Shown here: in pieces, positions 1 through 7,809 of the stretch | Numbering within the stretch: the first letter of the stretch is position 1 | Layout: each line of letters starts with the position of its first letter | DNA from: Sphingobium cupriresistens | GTDB lineage: Bacteria > Pseudomonadota > Alphaproteobacteria > Sphingomonadales > Sphingomonadaceae | Reading direction: 5' to 3' | Length of the DNA: 64,000 nt | Assembly: GCF_004152865.1 (NCBI RefSeq) | Contig: NZ_SEOO01000017.1 | Location: 1 to 64,000, forward strand | The notes under the pieces: generated by a model | What the model was told of the DNA's origin: nothing | What the model saw: the letters and a program-made list of their open reading frames with translations, nothing else | Databases searched by the model: none | Program-made: the position numbers and the translations under genes

Positions 1-121
1 GGGACTTGCGTCCGCTGTTCGCCGAATGGGTGTTCGGCGAGGGCCTTTCGGAAGGGCAGTCGCAATAGCTTGGCCGTGATGACATTTACCGCTGACAGAA
101 CCATGCCAATTAGCTCTGACA
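1..121. mobile_element. Probable right end of an IS21-like element (body off-window)
   Basis: Two related 18-bp direct copies are seen: tgacatttaccgctgaca at 80-97 and tgccaattagctctgaca at 104-121. On the minus strand they read TGTCAGCGGTAAATGTCA and TGTCAGAGCTAATTGGCA. Several such tandem copies with TGTCAG tips are typical of IS21-family ends. The reverse-transcriptase reading to the right loses family similarity exactly here. An inverted repeat (cgccgaa/ttcggcg, about 21-38) lies inside. The transposase genes would be left of position 1, so the family assignment is inferred. Confidence 0.45.
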
Positions 122-524
122 TCCACACAATAGCGGTGCAGATCACTTCGGCAATGTAGCGGGAGGCGTCGGGCCCAACTGGGATCCCGATTGTCTGTCC
201 ATCTTGCCCAGCCCGAAGGATGAGATCGAGCCGGTTCATGAAGAGGTTGGCGGAGTTCGCGCGCCGATCGGCTTTGGAAGCCGCCTTACCGTGAAAGGCC
301 CATGGAATAGAGTGGGTATAGATCGAATGATAAAATCGTGAGATGTCCGTCTTTGCGACGAAACGGTAAGGCGCGAGCCTCCCAAGGCGGGCTGACTCCA
401 ACTCTGAATGCGTCGCGATTTCGACGGCGCGCTCACCATCGGGCGTCACGCGCGGTACAGATAGGCTAAACTGACTTAGTTGGAAGAACCTAGTGAGTTC
501 AATTTCCCGATTTGAAATGAACTC

Positions 525-557
525 TGGCCTGCTGCCGGTTTGGTGGACACCGAGATA
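525..557 (+). repeat. IS3 left inverted repeat
   Basis: It matches the reverse complement of 1741-1773 in 32 of 33 positions; the only difference is T/C at position 20 of the repeat. Confidence 0.93.
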
Positions 558-585
558 AGGTGTTTTCACCTATCGGAGAGCAGGA

Positions 586-876
586 ATGCAGAGAAGGAAG
601 TTCAGCCGCGAGTTCAAGCTTGAGGCGGTAAGATTGGTTCGGGAACGGGGTGTCGCGGTTGCGCAGGCCGCCCGCGATCTTGATGTGCACGAGAATGTGC
701 TGCGTAAATGGGTTCGGGAGTTATCCGCCGATCCGGTTCAGGCCTTTCCCGGCAATGGCCAGATGAAGCCGGAGCAGTTGGAGATAGAGCGGCTGCGCCG
801 CGAAGTGGCCAAGCTGAAGGCGGAAAGAGACATACTAAAAAAAGCCGCCGCCTACTTCGCGAGGGACTCGATATGA
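586..876 (+). CDS. IS3-family transposase OrfA
   Basis: The 96-residue protein has an N-terminal helix-turn-helix (RKFSREFKLEAVRLVRERG and a recognition helix near HENVLRKWVREL). A leucine-zipper-like helix (PEQLEIERLRREVAKLKAE) follows. OrfA binds the IS ends and regulates transposition. A run of seven A at 837-843, in frame as CTA AAA AAA, can shift ribosomes by -1 into orfB. The TGA stop overlaps the orfB ATG. An aggagaggaATG-like context (cggagagcaggaATG) supports the start. Confidence 0.92.
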   Translation: MQRRKFSREFKLEAVRLVRERGVAVAQAARDLDVHENVLRKWVRELSADPVQAFPGNGQMKPEQLEIERLRREVAKLKAERDILKKAAAYFARDSI

Positions 877-1733
877 GATTCACCTTTATCGCGAAGCACC
901 GAGGGATCTGGCCGGTGGCATGGATATGCGAGGCGCTCGGTGTTTCGCGAAGCGGCTTTCATGCCTGGCTGACGCGAGCGCCGTCGCAGCGGTCGCGCGA
1001 TGATGAGGAGATCGGCGCCAGGATCAGGGCCAGCCATATCGGCAGCTATCGCACCTATGGTGCGCGTCGGGTCTGGCACGACCTTCTCGCCGAAGGCTAT
1101 CAATGCGGTCTGCACAAGATCGAGAGGCTGATGCGCGATCAGGGCCTTCGGGCGCGTCCGCGTCGTCGCGGGCTTCCCAAAGATCAGGGCGAGCGATCCG
1201 TCATTGCTGGCAATGTGCTGGATCGCCAGTTCACGGCCGATAAGCCCAACCAGAAATGGGTGGCAGACTTCACCTATATCTGGACCGCAGAAGGATGGCT
1301 CTACGTGGCCGCCGTCATCGACCTGTTCTCCCGCAGAGTAGTAGGCTGGTCGATGAGCGCCACCATGACAGCACAGCTTGTCACGGATGCCCTCATCATG
1401 GCGATCTGGCGGCGTGGCAAGCCCGACGCCCTGCTGCACCATTCGGATCAGGGCAGCCAATATACGAGCGAGCAGTTCCAGCGGCTCATGGCAGATAATG
1501 GCGTCACCTGTTCGATGAGCAGGTCCGGAAATTGCTGGGATAATGCCGCCATGGAAAGCTTCTTCTCATCCCTCAAGACCGAGCGGATCGGGAAGAAGGT
1601 CTACCGATCCAGAGCCCAGGCGAAGGCCGACGTGTTCGACTATATCGAATGCTTCTACAACCCGACCCGGCGGCACTCGACCCTTGGCTATCTCAGCCCC
1701 ATAGATTTCGAACGGGAAGCTGGTCTAGCCTGA
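873..1733 (+). CDS. IS3-family transposase OrfB (DDE integrase core)
   Basis: The 286-residue protein carries an HTH_21-like N-terminus and an rve integrase core. The acidic triad is visible as WVADFTYIW (Asp), HHSDQGSQYTS (Asp) and NAAMESFFSSLKTE (Glu). Its frame is -1 relative to orfA and is open upstream to 708, so an OrfAB fusion can form at the A7 run. The ATG at 873 overlaps the orfA stop as ATGA and would give OrfB alone. No disabling changes are seen. Confidence 0.92.
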   Translation: MRFTFIAKHRGIWPVAWICEALGVSRSGFHAWLTRAPSQRSRDDEEIGARIRASHIGSYRTYGARRVWHDLLAEGYQCGLHKIERLMRDQGLRARPRRRGLPKDQGERSVIAGNVLDRQFTADKPNQKWVADFTYIWTAEGWLYVAAVIDLFSRRVVGWSMSATMTAQLVTDALIMAIWRRGKPDALLHHSDQGSQYTSEQFQRLMADNGVTCSMSRSGNCWDNAAMESFFSSLKTERIGKKVYRSRAQAKADVFDYIECFYNPTRRHSTLGYLSPIDFEREAGLA

Positions 1734-1740
1734 TTGAGCC

Positions 1741-1773
1741 TATCTCGGTGTCCGCCAAACCGGCAGCAGGCCA
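1741..1773 (-). repeat. IS3 right inverted repeat
   Basis: This is the partner of 525-557 and begins eight bases after the orfB stop. The CTC target duplication follows at 1774-1776. Confidence 0.93.
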
Positions 1774-1995
1774 CTCTGCTAAATCGTGGCCGGTTTCGGG
1801 ATGTACGAGTGAAAAAACTCGCCGCGTCATTCCGCGCTTGGACGCATTGTAGGTAGCCGCGCGAACGGCATCGCGAGACTGGGAATACCAAGTGCGTTTT
1901 TGTGCTAGGTAAATGCCCAGCGCATCAGTCGTGAATGTCGGAGGAAGATTTTCAGGAAGGTAGCCCTTCCTCAATAGGTCATCTTTGATCGACAT

Positions 1996-2145
1996 CCGTT
2001 AATCTACCCCGTCACGGTCTACCCGCCAGATCATGCGCGTTTATAATATGTCTCGAAACTTATCTCGCCACTCGTGTTTCAAGTCGTCTGATCATGCGCG
2101 AATGAACAATCAAAATCCGGCGCGCCCCCGTCAGCGTAGTGCCGC
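1996..2145. other. Spacer between the reverse transcriptase and HerA genes
   Basis: This AT-richer 150-bp gap holds two copies of gatcatgcgcg (2029-2039 and 2090-2100). Between them is a short inverted repeat GAAAC/GTTTC (2055-2059, 2076-2080) and an AT-rich ttataatatg (2041-2050) that could be a -10 element on the minus strand. It is the promoter region of the former reverse transcriptase. It could hold a small RNA, but that is not shown. Confidence 0.35.
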
Positions 2146-4002
2146 CTAGAACGGAATCTCATCGTCAAAATCGCCATCAAACTGCGGGTTCGGCGCAGGA
2201 ACAGCCGGGGCGGTGACAGCAGCGACGGCGGCCGGCACATTCCCAAGCTCCGCCACAATTAGCGCGTCGCTCGCGTTGGCAGCGGACTGTGCTGAGGCCA
2301 GAGCAGCCCGCGCCCGTCGCGCTTTCCAGAAGCTCTGAAATTCTGGGCCCTTTGAGTCAGGCGGATACTCCGGCGGGTGGATGAACAACGGAACGGGGGC
2401 AGGAATGTCCGGGCCAATCACGACAGCTTCGCCGGGTGCCAGCATCGGAACAAACTGCGCCGCGCCGCGATCGAGGTCACCGCAGGCCCGCTCGACCGTC
2501 TCACGATCCTGATCGTTGGTCAGGCGATGGACAAACAATGTTCCGAGCTGACTCATGACATCCTGCGGGATATCGCGTGGGCGCTGTGTGGCGAGAACGC
2601 AGGTCAGGCCATATTTGCGACCTTCCTTGGCGATCAAACCAAAGGAATCCAATTTCACCGAGCTATAGTCGTCGCCGACCGAGCGTCCGAGAAACTGGTG
2701 CGCCTCGTCGAGGAACACGACAAGCGGCGACGTCCTAAAGGCACCGCCCCGCGCTTCCGCCAGCAGGAAGCGGCCAATTACGTTGAGCAGAATCTCGCGC
2801 GTATTGTGCTCGAACCGCACGTCCTTGAACGAGATAACGGCGATATCCCGGCTGTCATCCGCCAGGAATGCGCGGAGTTCGGTGACGAGCGAAGCGCCCC
2901 GCGTCCGGAAAATGCACTCGAGTTCTCGCGATGCGAGGAGGGTGTTGACCCGCGCAATCAGAGACTCGCAATAGCCGAGTGACGTCTGGTCGCCATCGCC
3001 AAAATTCGATGGGTTGTTCCTCCCGGTTCCCCACACGCACTCATTTTTCACCTGTTCGGCAAGGTTGGTGATATCGAAATCGCAAGCCGGATTGTGCAGT
3101 CGGACGGCATGCGCCTGCAGCGCGTTGAAATAGGCCGAACGGGGCCGTCCTGCCTTCTCAACTAGGCCATTGTTGATGTGCAGACCGTTCGGGACGGCCG
3201 TGCCAACGGCGGCGACGAGCTTCAGACTCTTGATGGCCTCGCGAAGCCGCGGTCCCTGGCTTTGCCCGGATGGTCGGAACAGCGAGAACAAGTCGTCCTC
3301 GGTAACTTGACGGTAGGGGAAGTGCACCAGCTTGGCGGCACCGACGGGCGCATCGAAGACGAAAACATTGTCAACATTGCCCATCTCGGCGAATTCACCG
3401 GTGGGATCGAGGACGATCGCGCGGCCACCGGCTTTCTTAAGCTGTTGCACCAGCGTGGCGACCGTCCAGCTTTTACCGCCGCCCGTGGCACCGAACACAC
3501 CGCAGTGCCGACCGAAGATTTTCTCCGGCGGCAGGCAAACATCGACGCCGTCGGCGGCATCGATCCGGCCAATGCTCAACGTCAGCTCGTCTTCATTCAC
3601 GACTGCATTGCGGATGAGCGTGGCTAGCTGGCTCGGCTCGGCCAGATACACACCGTCGCCGATTCTCGGAAAATCCGGCAAGCCGCGCCGCAGCTTGTTC
3701 GAGCGTTGCTCGACCGCAGCGAGGAGTTGCACACGACCGATCGGGTTGGTGACTGCCGTCTTCCCGAGCGACGGCTCAACCGTAAGCCGCTCGGCATCGG
3801 GTATTTTCGTCTCGACGATCCTGCCCAGGATCTGAAACCGCTCGCAGTCGACGAACACGAAATCGCCGACCGCGCCCAGCGAAAGCCCGCGCCGTTCCGG
3901 GACCGCTGCGGCGTTGGGCAAATTCACATGCACATACGAGGCCGTCACCTGCGTGATCGTGCCGATGTAGCGATCGGGATTAATCGGATTGACGCGCGTC
4001 AC
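2146..4002 (-). CDS. HerA-like ATPase of a SIR2-HerA anti-phage system
   Basis: The 618-residue protein begins with a HAS-type beta-barrel (about 1-60). The RecA-like HerA/FtsK motor core follows, with Walker A GATGGGKS at 171-178, Walker B LVVFLDEAHQF with Asp-Glu at 432-433, and a later ATQRPRD segment. The C-terminus is Ala/Pro rich. HerA proteins are hexameric DNA motor ATPases. Next to a SIR2 protein they form a known defence complex in which SIR2 degrades NAD+ and HerA supports assembly and nuclease/ATPase action. The start overlaps the SIR2 stop by four bases, so the two are translationally coupled. Confidence 0.9.
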   Translation of the reverse strand: MTRVNPINPDRYIGTITQVTASYVHVNLPNAAAVPERRGLSLGAVGDFVFVDCERFQILGRIVETKIPDAERLTVEPSLGKTAVTNPIGRVQLLAAVEQRSNKLRRGLPDFPRIGDGVYLAEPSQLATLIRNAVVNEDELTLSIGRIDAADGVDVCLPPEKIFGRHCGVFGATGGGKSWTVATLVQQLKKAGGRAIVLDPTGEFAEMGNVDNVFVFDAPVGAAKLVHFPYRQVTEDDLFSLFRPSGQSQGPRLREAIKSLKLVAAVGTAVPNGLHINNGLVEKAGRPRSAYFNALQAHAVRLHNPACDFDITNLAEQVKNECVWGTGRNNPSNFGDGDQTSLGYCESLIARVNTLLASRELECIFRTRGASLVTELRAFLADDSRDIAVISFKDVRFEHNTREILLNVIGRFLLAEARGGAFRTSPLVVFLDEAHQFLGRSVGDDYSSVKLDSFGLIAKEGRKYGLTCVLATQRPRDIPQDVMSQLGTLFVHRLTNDQDRETVERACGDLDRGAAQFVPMLAPGEAVVIGPDIPAPVPLFIHPPEYPPDSKGPEFQSFWKARRARAALASAQSAANASDALIVAELGNVPAAVAAVTAPAVPAPNPQFDGDFDDEIPF

Positions 4003-5300
4003 GCCTTGACGTCCATGCCGTCCCTGAGCGTGCGGACACGCTGCATATGCCGTTCGCGATCGGTCTCGCCGATCAGATCGGGCAAAGCCGAGACCAAGTC
4101 CTGGAAGCGACCGTTGATCAGATGGATCCGTGCGTCGCCCCCGGCCACCATGCGCTTGAACGCTGCGAGGAACTGGTTCTTGGGCTCCGCTACCGCTGTC
4201 AGCGACTGATCTCCTCCGTCCAGATTGGCCGAGGGGATGAAGGCGGGGTCGCAGATCACGAGCCGAAGCGACATATTGGCTTCTACCGCTGACAGGATCG
4301 GCCGGCTGATATGATCGTCGTTGAACCCGAACCCCGATATCAGCACCGCCGTGTCGGGCTCGCGCAATGCAGCCTGAAATGCGCCAATCATGTCGAGATA
4401 GGGCGCTTCGAAGCTTTCCTGATATTTGCTCGAGCGGGGATAGATGAGGACCGGGTTGCCCTCGGGGCCGCGCGAGCGGAAAATGTCCGATGCCTGTCTG
4501 CGCCAGTCGAGCGAGCCGTGCAGTTTGTAGAGGTGGAAGACATTCTCGATATAGTCGGGTGCCTCCCGCTGGCCCGAGCGGCGGACGATATCGAACTCGA
4601 AGTGGCTGCGGTCATAGACCTGATCGAGACCGTGCGAGAATCCGTCGATGATGGTGAAACGATGTCGGCGCGCCGCTTCCTCGAAGCAGAGGTCGTAGTT
4701 GGTCGTGAAGAGCTTCGAGCGCGCCTTGCGGACACCGCGACGGCCGATCTTCTGGATGAGGCCAGCATGGGCATCGAGATTGGTTGTTCGGTCGACGAAG
4801 TCGACACGGGCTAGGATCGCCTTCTCGGCGGCCTTCACGAACCCGTCGATTCTCAAATAGGTTTCATCCTCGACAGCCGTCTCGTGCAGTTCGAGATAGA
4901 GTTTGCAGAGCGTCAGCAGCCGCTCGATGTTATCCTCAATCTTGGCGCTGGCGAACGTATCGCACACAGCCTTGAAGGCTTCAGCGCCGACCTTCGCTTC
5001 CACGGCTTTCCACACATCCCACATGCCGGCCGGCGTGAGCTTGTCGGCCGCGTTGGATGCGGCGAACGATGATCCCGTTCCGGTTAGCACGACGACGTTC
5101 GTGGCATTGAGGACGTTCAAGAGACTGCTTTCAATTGCGCGCTGCGTGCCCGGCTCTTCAACACGGTCGCCTTCCGCGTTCATCTTGTCCTTGAACGCAC
5201 GCCAGCCATCGCCGGGGACGAACAGCCGCAGCTGTGCCGCGTCGGCAACCTTGTCATTCCAATACGTCATCCGCCCCCGTACCATCCCTTTTCTGTTCAT
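3999..5300 (-). CDS. SIR2-like NAD+ hydrolase of a SIR2-HerA anti-phage system
   Basis: The 433-residue protein matches the SIR2_2-type defence fold. A glycine-rich NAD loop VLTGTGSS lies at 71-78, FTTNYDL with Asn201 near 198-204, and YKLHGSLDW with the putative catalytic His261. An SGFGFNDDH segment comes later. Such proteins hydrolyse NAD+ during infection and stop cell growth. The gene is upstream of and coupled to herA. An alternative start is Met11 (5270), which begins a more natural MTYWNDKV N-terminus. The operon probably starts here or at the small ORF just upstream. Confidence 0.9.
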   Translation of the reverse strand: MNRKGMVRGRMTYWNDKVADAAQLRLFVPGDGWRAFKDKMNAEGDRVEEPGTQRAIESSLLNVLNATNVVVLTGTGSSFAASNAADKLTPAGMWDVWKAVEAKVGAEAFKAVCDTFASAKIEDNIERLLTLCKLYLELHETAVEDETYLRIDGFVKAAEKAILARVDFVDRTTNLDAHAGLIQKIGRRGVRKARSKLFTTNYDLCFEEAARRHRFTIIDGFSHGLDQVYDRSHFEFDIVRRSGQREAPDYIENVFHLYKLHGSLDWRRQASDIFRSRGPEGNPVLIYPRSSKYQESFEAPYLDMIGAFQAALREPDTAVLISGFGFNDDHISRPILSAVEANMSLRLVICDPAFIPSANLDGGDQSLTAVAEPKNQFLAAFKRMVAGGDARIHLINGRFQDLVSALPDLIGETDRERHMQRVRTLRDGMDVKA

Positions 5301-5307
5301 CTCGACC

Positions 5308-5556
5308 CTAGCATCTTTTGAAATACCCGGCAGCCATGAACTCGGGCTCGGTGCGGCGGGTGATGATTATGGTCGGCCCTACGGTGTCTGCTTCCACCCT
5401 CAGTTGCCCTGAAGCGGACAGGAGAATGTCCCACAAGCCGTCAATCAGGCGGTCTGCGGGGCTCAATGGCGTAGCGGCTGCGGGTTTAGAGTAGGAAGCG
5501 GCGGCAAACGGCGGCCCAAGGCGAAATGGCGGGCCACGCCCGATGATGATGAGCAC
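5308..5556 (-). CDS. Small hypothetical protein upstream of SIR2-HerA
   Basis: An 82-codon frame from GTG ends seven bases before the SIR2 start. The C-terminal half (RLIDGLWDILLSASGQ, RRTEPEF) looks protein-like and the N-terminal part is low complexity. It has no motif I recognise and the start has only a weak ribosome site. It could be a short accessory gene of the defence operon, a remnant, or chance. Confidence 0.3.
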   Translation of the reverse strand: MLIIIGRGPPFRLGPPFAAASYSKPAAATPLSPADRLIDGLWDILLSASGQLRVEADTVGPTIIITRRTEPEFMAAGYFKRC

Positions 5557-5749
5557 TATACCTACGCTGTGGCACTACGTTAGAGCCGCTTCGAGGCGCC
5601 AGCGCGGGTGCCGCAGGGGGGGCGAACACGACCCCCTCGGCGCCAGCGAGTTGCGCTTCCGGACCTATTATGTCTAGTCGCCATAGCGCGAGCGCGCAGC
5701 TTAGCTGCGATATGATGCGGATATCGAGATAGGGGTGTTGAACACGAGA
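5557..5749. other. Junction between defence island and cargo, no gene seen
   Basis: The sequence GGCGCCAGCG appears twice as a direct repeat (near 5594-5603 and 5639-5648) around a GC-rich, G-tract segment. No open frame stands out. This is the likely join between the defence island and the redox/efflux cargo. Confidence 0.4.
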
Positions 5750-6409
5750 TCAGCCATGAAGTTCGGCTCGGGCATCCGAAAAGGCTTTCGCAAATTCCGA
5801 CCGACTTAGTGCCCCTTTCACCAGCAGAGGCCCAACGAGGAATGCGGGCGTGCCGGCAATGCCGAGAGCAAAAGCATGGGTCGCGTTTAGCGCCAAAGCG
5901 GTTTGGATTCTGTCTCGCCCTGCTTGAAGGTCACCGGTGAGGCGCGCCCAATTGGCGCCCATCCGCTCGACGATCGCACGCAGCAATGCCTCTGTGAGCG
6001 TGCCATGTTCACGCATCAATGCATGATGGATTTCGAAATAAAGCCCTTGAGGTTCGCTCGCCAGCGCCACCCGCGCTGCCTGTTTGGAGGTGTCGCCGAA
6101 TATTGGCCAATCCTTGTATGCGACCTCGATCCGGCCATCCTCCCGCATCGCACTATCGAGTTCCGGCGCTGCCCGGCGACAGGCTGGGCATTGATAGTCG
6201 GTAAACACGACGACGCGCAGATCTGCATCTTCAGGGCCTTCCATTGGGCCACCGGGATCATGAAGGAGAGCCTGAGCCGTCGTGTTCGTCGAGACATCGA
6301 TCCCAAGTGGTGCGGTTGCACGTAGATAAACACTGGCACCATAACCGATACCGATCATCCCGCTAAGTTGTAGCAGCTCTCGGCGTGAAAGGCGGCGCTT
6401 CCCTGTCAT
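5750..6409 (-). CDS. DsbA-family periplasmic thiol oxidoreductase (CPAC)
   Basis: The 219-residue protein has an N-terminal signal with an SRRELLQ motif that may be a twin-arginine or hydrophobic export signal. A DsbA/ScsC-like thioredoxin fold follows with active site CPAC (74-77) in FTDYQCPAC and a cis-Pro loop AGTPAFLVG. It likely oxidises or isomerises disulfides in the periplasm. The start overlaps the stop of the outer-membrane efflux gene by four bases, so it is the last gene of the RND operon. A paralogue is encoded at 28908. Confidence 0.85.
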   Translation of the reverse strand: MTGKRRLSRRELLQLSGMIGIGYGASVYLRATAPLGIDVSTNTTAQALLHDPGGPMEGPEDADLRVVVFTDYQCPACRRAAPELDSAMREDGRIEVAYKDWPIFGDTSKQAARVALASEPQGLYFEIHHALMREHGTLTEALLRAIVERMGANWARLTGDLQAGRDRIQTALALNATHAFALGIAGTPAFLVGPLLVKGALSRSEFAKAFSDARAELHG

Positions 6410-7809
6410 GTCGCGGTCGGGGTTCCGCCGCCAAGAGCACGGACCAGCGCTATCGCCGTTCGGGCGCGATCGAACGACACGGCGATGCTCGCCTGCTGCG
6501 CCGAGAGTGCCGCGGTCTGGGCAGTGACGACTTCCAGATAGTCCGCCGCACCATCCCGATAGCGATCGAACGCAAGCTGTTCCGCGCGCGCGGCGGCGCC
6601 AGTAGCGATACGCTGCTCGCGATCCTGATTGGCCAGCGCGTTGGACCGTGACAATCCGTCCTCAACCTCTTGAAACCCGTCGAGAACGGTCTGGCGATAA
6701 GCGGCCGCGAGTTCGGCATAGTCCGCACGGCTGATAGCGAGACGCGCGCGCCGCTGACCTCCATCGAACAGGTTGAGCAGCGTGCTGACCGGGCCGAGCC
6801 CCCAGAACAGAGTGTCGGCGCTGATGACGGGCGCCTCGGTTGCCTGATAACCCGCGCCAAGGCCCAGGTTGATGCTGGGATAGAATGCGGCGCGCGCGAC
6901 CCCGATCCGCGCGTTCGCCGCCACGAGCCGGCGCTGCGCCTCGGCGATATCGGGGCGGCGCTGGAGCAGTTCGGAGGGAAGACCAGCGGGGAATTCAGGC
7001 AGAGTCAGCTTGTTCTCGGCGGGGGCGATCGTGAAAGTAGAGGCCGGCTCGCCCACGAGCGCGGCAATTCGGTGTTCGAGCGCAGACCTCTGCGCCTTCA
7101 ATGCTTCCGAACGCGCGCGGGCATTGGCCAGTTGCGCGAGCGATCGACTGCGATCAACCCCCGAGGCGATCCCGCCCTCATAGCGCGTTCGGATCAGGTC
7201 ATCGGCGCGGGTGAAGGCGGCGACGGTGCGCGCAAGCAATCCCTGTTCCGCATCGATGGCGCGTAGTTGGATATAGGTGTCGGCGACCGAGGCTTGCAGG
7301 CTGAGCCGCGCCGAATGCAAGGCGGCTTCCTGAGCCTGCGCGTCCGCCCGCGCCGCCCGCACGCTGTTGCGGACCCGCCCCCACAGGTCGAGTTCATAGT
7401 TGAGGCCAATACCGAAGATATATTGATTGGCGATGATCGGCGTGCCGGGGCCGATCGGGCGTCCGGAGGACAGCCGTTCGCGCGACGCACTGCCAGACAG
7501 ATCGACGCTGGGGAATAGGTCGGCGCGGGTCGCGCGAGCCGCGGCCAGAGCGCGGTCATAGCGCGCGAGCGCCGCGGCCAAGGTCGGGGTGCGCTCGTCG
7601 AGCCGTCCCATGAGGCCATCTAGCACCGGATCGCCGAACCCCTTCCACCACTCTCCGCGATCAAGATGATCGCCCGGCGCAGCGTGGGACCAGCCTGCGG
7701 CATGCCGGAACTGCGCCGGCGTCGCCACGGAAGGGGTCTGCATCGGCGGGAGCGTCGAACATCCCGCCAGGCCGAGCGCGGCCAGCGCGACGAGGCTAGG
7801 GCTTCGCAT
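6406..7809 (-). CDS. RND efflux outer-membrane lipoprotein (NodT/OprM-like)
   Basis: The protein begins MRSPSLVALAALGLAGCS, a signal peptide with lipobox LAGC, which fixes the start at 7809 rather than a longer frame. At about 467 residues it is normal for the NodT family. Two OEP repeats are seen, with typical phrases such as YELDLWGRVRNSV and QRRPDIAEAQRRLV. It forms the TolC-like exit duct with the adaptor and permease encoded just upstream. It overlaps the adaptor gene by 14 bases. Confidence 0.93.
   Translation of the reverse strand: MRSPSLVALAALGLAGCSTLPPMQTPSVATPAQFRHAAGWSHAAPGDHLDRGEWWKGFGDPVLDGLMGRLDERTPTLAAALARYDRALAAARATRADLFPSVDLSGSASRERLSSGRPIGPGTPIIANQYIFGIGLNYELDLWGRVRNSVRAARADAQAQEAALHSARLSLQASVADTYIQLRAIDAEQGLLARTVAAFTRADDLIRTRYEGGIASGVDRSRSLAQLANARARSEALKAQRSALEHRIAALVGEPASTFTIAPAENKLTLPEFPAGLPSELLQRRPDIAEAQRRLVAANARIGVARAAFYPSINLGLGAGYQATEAPVISADTLFWGLGPVSTLLNLFDGGQRRARLAISRADYAELAAAYRQTVLDGFQEVEDGLSRSNALANQDREQRIATGAAARAEQLAFDRYRDGAADYLEVVTAQTAALSAQQASIAVSFDRARTAIALVRALGGGTPTAT

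Larger units (their letters stand above)
525..1773 (+). mobile_element. IS3-family insertion sequence, complete
   Basis: The 1,249-bp element has 33-bp terminal inverted repeats (525-557 and 1741-1773) that differ at one position, with TG...CA tips. It is flanked by a CTC duplication (522-524 and 1774-1776). Counting the shared A, this could also be read as ACTC. It holds overlapping orfA and orfB with a run of seven A (837-843) suited to a -1 frameshift, the usual IS3 route to the OrfAB transposase. Ends, duplication and frames are all intact, so the insertion is probably recent. Confidence 0.93.
122..1995 (-). pseudogene. Reverse transcriptase (DRT/Abi-like, anti-phage type), interrupted by IS3 and truncated
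   Basis: Reading on the minus strand from ATG at 1995, 74 codons run to the IS3 target site (1774-1776). Removing the IS and one CTC copy restores the same frame, which continues from 521 to about 122 without a stop. The joined product of about 207 residues carries an LLRKGYLPENLPPTFTT start, motif A (KTDISRFYHSIYTHSIPWA, Asp near residue 133) and motif B (GQTIGIPVGPD, near 182-192). These are typical of bacterial defence reverse transcriptases of the UG/DRT and Abi groups. The catalytic YxDD motif and the C-terminus are missing because another element end begins near 121, so the gene is dead. Its neighbour is a SIR2-HerA defence pair. The exact DRT class cannot be fixed from this fragment. 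Confidence 0.75.
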
